DNA of 9,868 bases, from NCBI GenBank assembly GCA_023231105.1, contig JALNWB010000147.1, positions 1 through 9,868 of the forward strand, in the 5' to 3' direction. The translations under genes and the position numbers were made by a program. The stretch is from Ignavibacteriaceae bacterium (GTDB lineage Bacteria > Bacteroidota > Ignavibacteria > Ignavibacteriales > Ignavibacteriaceae). The stretch's first letter is position 1. Each line of letters starts with the position of its first letter. The notes beneath the pieces were generated by a model that worked only from the letters and a program-made list of their open reading frames with translations, searched no databases and was not told the origin of the DNA. Below are positions 7,151 to 9,868 of this stretch, in pieces.

Positions 7151-7181
7151 TAAATCTAACTTTGCGAGTGAAGGATTGCAA
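7151..7181 (-). promoter_or_regulatory. Weak candidate promoter for the large outer-membrane protein
   Basis: In the 109-base gap between the kinase stop and the TTG start at 7128, the minus strand has TTG (7181-7179), a 20-base spacer and TAGATTTA (7158-7151). This resembles the Bacteroidetes -33/-7 arrangement (TTG and TAnnTTTG) with the last base wrong. The leader would be only about 15-20 bases. No hairpin terminator is visible after the kinase, so read-through is also possible. Confidence 0.3.
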
Positions 7182-7237
7182 GGGGAAAGGAAGAACTTCT
7201 ATGAGAAAGATGCTCGTCATGATGGAATTAAATTCTG

Positions 7238-8266
7238 TTATTTCTTTAGACGGAATGAAAACTCCGAACCCACACCGACTTTACTTTTCACTTCAATTTT
7301 TGAATGATGCGCTTCAACGATGTGTTTTACAATTGCAAGTCCCAAACCGGTTCCGCCGACATCCTTTGAGCGGGTTTTATCAACGCGGTAAAATCTTTCG
7401 AATATTCTTTCAATATCTTTTTCCGGTATCCCGACACCAAAATCTTTTACACAAATTAACGCCGAACTTTTTTCTTCTTCAACTGTAAGTTCAATTTTCC
7501 CCGAGTTGGAATATTTAATAGCGTTCTGAATGAGATTGACAAAAACTTGTCGGAGTTTATTTTTATCGCCGAATACTTCTAATTTTTTATTGAACTGACC
7601 AATTTCAATTTGGAGATTTTTTTCTGAAACGACCGGATCGAATTCTTTTACAATTTCAGTTAAGAAATCCATTAAATTGAAATAACGAAAACTCAAACGC
7701 ATTTCACCCGATTCGATCATGGAAATGTCAATCAAATCATTTAACAAATTGTTTAAGTTTTCCGTATGTGCGGCGGCTTTCTCTAAAAATTTTCTATTTA
7801 CGTTTGGGTCTTCAAGGGCGCCGTTTAACAGTGTTTCTAAAAATCCTTGAATAGTAAAAATCGGTGTGCGCAGCTCGTGAGAAACATTACCGAGAAATTC
7901 CGTTCGTATCCGTTCAAGCTGTTTCATTTTCGCGATATCATTCTTATATGTTTCGGATAATTGATTTAATGATGTTTCAATCTCTTTAAACGAGTATGAA
8001 AGTTTTAATGCTCCATCGTCGGCAGAATCATCATCGCTCAATTTCTTAATTCTCTTTTCGATCACAGAAAATATTTCTTTCAATCTTCTCCTTACAAAAA
8101 AAGAAATGACCAGGAGCGCACTAATATCCCAAATCACAAGAAATAATTTATGCGTAGAAGATATAGGAAAAAAGAAGATAGGTGCAATAAATAAAATTAA
8201 AAATATCAAGATTTCAATTTTAAAAAGCAGCAGGAAAGAAAAGCGATTTGGAAGATTACGAAACAT
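7238..8266 (-). CDS. Membrane sensor histidine kinase, PhoR-like, with minimal sensor region
   Basis: The 342-residue protein has two membrane segments near the start (about 11-33 and 40-58) joined by only a few residues, then a charged linker that may be a degenerate HAMP-type coil (60-120). The HisKA domain carries the phosphorylated His130 in FLGNVSHELRTPI. The ATPase domain shows the N box (NLIQNAIKY, Asn248), the G1 box DFGVGIP (275-281), the F box IFERFYR (288-294) and the G2 box GGTGLGL (304-310), all intact, so it should be active. It would phosphorylate the response regulator encoded just upstream, whose end it overlaps by 11 bases. With no room for a periplasmic ligand domain, it probably senses through the membrane, a partner protein or its linker. 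It resembles PhoR-class kinases, but no phosphate genes are nearby, so the signal is unknown. Confidence 0.93.
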   Translation of the reverse strand: MFRNLPNRFSFLLLFKIEILIFLILFIAPIFFFPISSTHKLFLVIWDISALLVISFFVRRRLKEIFSVIEKRIKKLSDDDSADDGALKLSYSFKEIETSLNQLSETYKNDIAKMKQLERIRTEFLGNVSHELRTPIFTIQGFLETLLNGALEDPNVNRKFLEKAAAHTENLNNLLNDLIDISMIESGEMRLSFRYFNLMDFLTEIVKEFDPVVSEKNLQIEIGQFNKKLEVFGDKNKLRQVFVNLIQNAIKYSNSGKIELTVEEEKSSALICVKDFGVGIPEKDIERIFERFYRVDKTRSKDVGGTGLGLAIVKHIVEAHHSKIEVKSKVGVGSEFSFRLKK

Positions 8267-8942
8267 TTTTCATTCTATACCCGACCCCTTTAATGGTTTC
8301 AATTATTTCCGAATGTGCGCCGAGTTTTTCTCTAATTTTTCTGATGTGTACATCAATGGTGCGGTCAACTACAAAGATATCGCTCCCCCAGACTTTTTGC
8401 AATATTGCCGTGCGTGTTAATATTTTACCGGCATTTTCACAGAGATAATTAAGCAATTCAAATTCTTTTCTCGGGAAAAATGTTTCTTTGGTATTGATAA
8501 ATATTTTATACTTTTCTCTATCAATCACAACCGGACCAGCGGAAAGAATCACACTATCATTAGCATCAATTTTTATTTTTCTGAGATTTGTTTTTACACG
8601 GGCAATTAATTTTAGAGGAGAGATTGGTTTTTGAATAAAATCATTCGCTCCAAGTTCTAAACCTTTAATCTCATCTTGTTCAGAAGATTTTGCTGTAAGA
8701 AATATTATCGGAAGATTAGCAGTTTTTTTGTTTTCGCGTATCTTTGCGCAGACTTCAAAGCCGTTTAGTTTTGGCATCATTATATCAAGAATAGCCAAAT
8801 CAGGATTTTCATTTAGAAGCGAAATCGCTTCTTCACCATTATTGGCTGTGATTACAGCAAAGCCCTCTTTTTCCAAATTGTATTTAAGGAACTCAAGAAT
8901 ATCTTTTTCGTCGTCAGCTAATAAAATTTTTTTCATGGTCAC
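8256..8942 (-). CDS. OmpR/PhoB-family response regulator
   Basis: Receiver domain (about 4-121) with the acidic pair Asp10-Asp11, phosphorylation site Asp53 in LAILDIMMPKLNGFEV, Thr83 and Lys105 (FIQKPISPL). The C-terminal winged-helix DNA-binding domain (about 131-224) includes FPRKEFELLNYL, LQKVWG and the recognition helix region DRTIDVHIRKIREKLG, ending in the usual TIKGVGYRM. It is a transcription factor switched by the kinase encoded next. Numbering uses the GTG at 8942, which overlaps the stop of the oxidoreductase gene as GTGA; an ATG at 8936, two codons in, gives the conventional MKKILLADDE start, and the choice is open. AAAGGA lies about 12 bases before the GTG, a loose fit for either. 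Targets cannot be read; the outer-membrane gene downstream is a natural guess. Confidence 0.95.
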   Translation of the reverse strand: MTMKKILLADDEKDILEFLKYNLEKEGFAVITANNGEEAISLLNENPDLAILDIMMPKLNGFEVCAKIRENKKTANLPIIFLTAKSSEQDEIKGLELGANDFIQKPISPLKLIARVKTNLRKIKIDANDSVILSAGPVVIDREKYKIFINTKETFFPRKEFELLNYLCENAGKILTRTAILQKVWGSDIFVVDRTIDVHIRKIREKLGAHSEIIETIKGVGYRMKNVS

Positions 8943-9868
8943 TCGAATTGAATTTCCTTTTTCTCATGAGCCGACTGATACATTGAAGCAATAATTTTCA
9001 TACGGGGAAGAGATTCTTCCGCCGGAGAAAATAACGGATTAACTCCCTGCACTGCGCCAAGGAAATGTTTCAATTCATTTAAATATGATTTCTTGAAGAG
9101 AGAAAGATAATTATCGCTTCCCGAAGGAGTCATATCAATTTGCTGGTCATTCATTTTCTTAAAAACGCGTAATGGATTTAGCGAAGCATTTCCTTTAGTT
9201 CCATAGATGTCTAAGTAGAATGTATCTTTTTCAGAACTTAGCGACCAACTCGTTTCCAAATTGATTAAAGAATTTGGTCTGCAGCGGATCATGCTTAAGG
9301 AACAGTCTTCAACGCTTGTTGTATTGATAAAAAAGTTTTGTGTAGAGACGGAAGCAATTTCAGGAAAATTTAGTAACCAAAGGGAAAGATCGAGTAAAAC
9401 AATTCCCAAATCTAAAATAACTCCACCGCCTGAAGAATCTTTTTTCGTGAACCACTGTCCTTCCGAACTTTGTTTTCTTAACCAACCGCATTTTACATAA
9501 AATATCTCGCCAAGATCACCGGAGATAATAATGCTTTTTAATAGCATTACATCGGGACGGTAACGGAAGTTCATTCCAACCATTACTTTAGTGTCATTCT
9601 TTTTTGCCGCATCAACAATTTGTTGAGTTTCCGTGATTGAACGAGTAATTGGTTTCTCAACTAATAAATGTTTCTTTTTTTCAATGCATGTTAAAGCAAT
9701 CGGTAAGTGCGAATCCGTCGGAGTAGAAATAATCACCGCATCCAATTCTTCTTTCTCAAGCATTTCTTCATAATTAGTATAAAGATTTTTTATTCCGAAT
9801 TTTTCACCCACGCTAACTAATCTACTTTTATTTATTTCACTTACGGCAGTAACGTTTGCGTTGTTTAA
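8939..9868 (-). CDS. Gfo/Idh/MocA-family oxidoreductase (N-terminus cut by right edge)
   Basis: The reading frame is open to the window edge, giving 309 residues; a GTG at 9811 looks like a start but 19 upstream codons (LNNANVTAVSEINKSRLVSV) continue the fold, so the true start and the GxGxxG nucleotide motif lie outside. Counting from the first visible residue, the Rossmann part shows DAVIISTPTDSHLPIA and the EKP motif (Lys72) that contacts the cofactor and substrate, followed by VMVGMNFRYRP. The C-terminal alpha/beta domain begins with GGGVILDLGIVLLDLSLWLL. In many relatives this motif reads D-x-G-x-H, the His serving in catalysis; here it is Asp153 with Val157 in place of His. The family are NAD(P)-dependent sugar dehydrogenases, reductases or glycosidase-like enzymes. 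The gene overlaps the response regulator by four bases and so heads or joins that operon. Substrate unknown. Confidence 0.9.
   Translation of the reverse strand, partial: LNNANVTAVSEINKSRLVSVGEKFGIKNLYTNYEEMLEKEELDAVIISTPTDSHLPIALTCIEKKKHLLVEKPITRSITETQQIVDAAKKNDTKVMVGMNFRYRPDVMLLKSIIISGDLGEIFYVKCGWLRKQSSEGQWFTKKDSSGGGVILDLGIVLLDLSLWLLNFPEIASVSTQNFFINTTSVEDCSLSMIRCRPNSLINLETSWSLSSEKDTFYLDIYGTKGNASLNPLRVFKKMNDQQIDMTPSGSDNYLSLFKKSYLNELKHFLGAVQGVNPLFSPAEESLPRMKIIASMYQSAHEKKEIQFE

Noticed and set aside
7162..7488. Plus-strand reading frame across the gap before the outer-membrane gene
   Set aside because: It mostly runs antisense to the end of the kinase gene, its product has no family features, and no other gene in the window is on the plus strand.
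9809..9811. GTG as the start of the Gfo/Idh gene
   Set aside because: The frame remains open to the edge and the 19 upstream codons encode residues that fit the Rossmann fold (NANVTAVSEINKSR before the next helix), so the gene is truncated by the window, not started here.

Overview
The window is an AT-rich bacterial segment in which every supported gene lies on the minus strand. It therefore reads from the right edge to the left: Gfo/Idh-type oxidoreductase (cut by the right edge), OmpR-family response regulator, sensor histidine kinase, a very large predicted outer-membrane beta-barrel protein, a Nudix hydrolase, a PfkB-family kinase, MtnA, RecO, and the N-terminal part of an HtrA/Deg protease (cut by the left edge). 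The outer-membrane protein begins with a signal peptide ending in QGQ and ends in a beta-strand with terminal Phe-Phe. Several starts lack a clear Shine-Dalgarno site, and one upstream region holds a TAnnTTTG-like box. Together these suggest the Bacteroidetes/Chlorobi/Ignavibacteria group, most likely an Ignavibacteria-like lineage. That placement is inference from style and remembered family resemblance, not from a marker gene.

Right block (about 7238-9868): the oxidoreductase, response regulator and kinase form a tight unit with a 4-base GTGA overlap and an 11-base overlap. This is a PhoB/PhoR-type two-component system whose kinase has almost no extracytoplasmic part, and it is read behind a sugar-type dehydrogenase. 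The dehydrogenase has Val where many relatives carry the catalytic His.

Middle block (about 3545-7237): one 1159-residue protein follows the kinase after a 109-base gap with a weak promoter candidate. It has no assigned function. It contains two copies of a 'G(S/T)E..(V/L).GK..DY..(D/N)Y' surface motif and a perfect EF-hand-type calcium loop. After it, before the Nudix gene, lies a 73-base imperfect hairpin built from degenerate 6-base repeats. This is the least explained non-coding structure in the window.

Left block (1-3507): a Nudix hydrolase with a strong ribosome binding site comes first. After a 79-base gap with a promoter candidate follows a compact run, pfkB kinase - mtnA - recO - htrA, with overlaps of 14 and 4 bases and a final gap of 20 bases. 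The first pair suggests nucleoside or methylthioadenosine salvage; recO (recombination repair) and htrA (envelope proteolysis) appear to be passengers of the same transcript. Two genes (the kinase and the outer-membrane protein) start with TTG and the response regulator may start with GTG. No RNA genes, mobile elements or CRISPR arrays were seen. I found no clearly new multi-gene system. The best candidates for new biology are the large barrel protein and the hairpin repeat.
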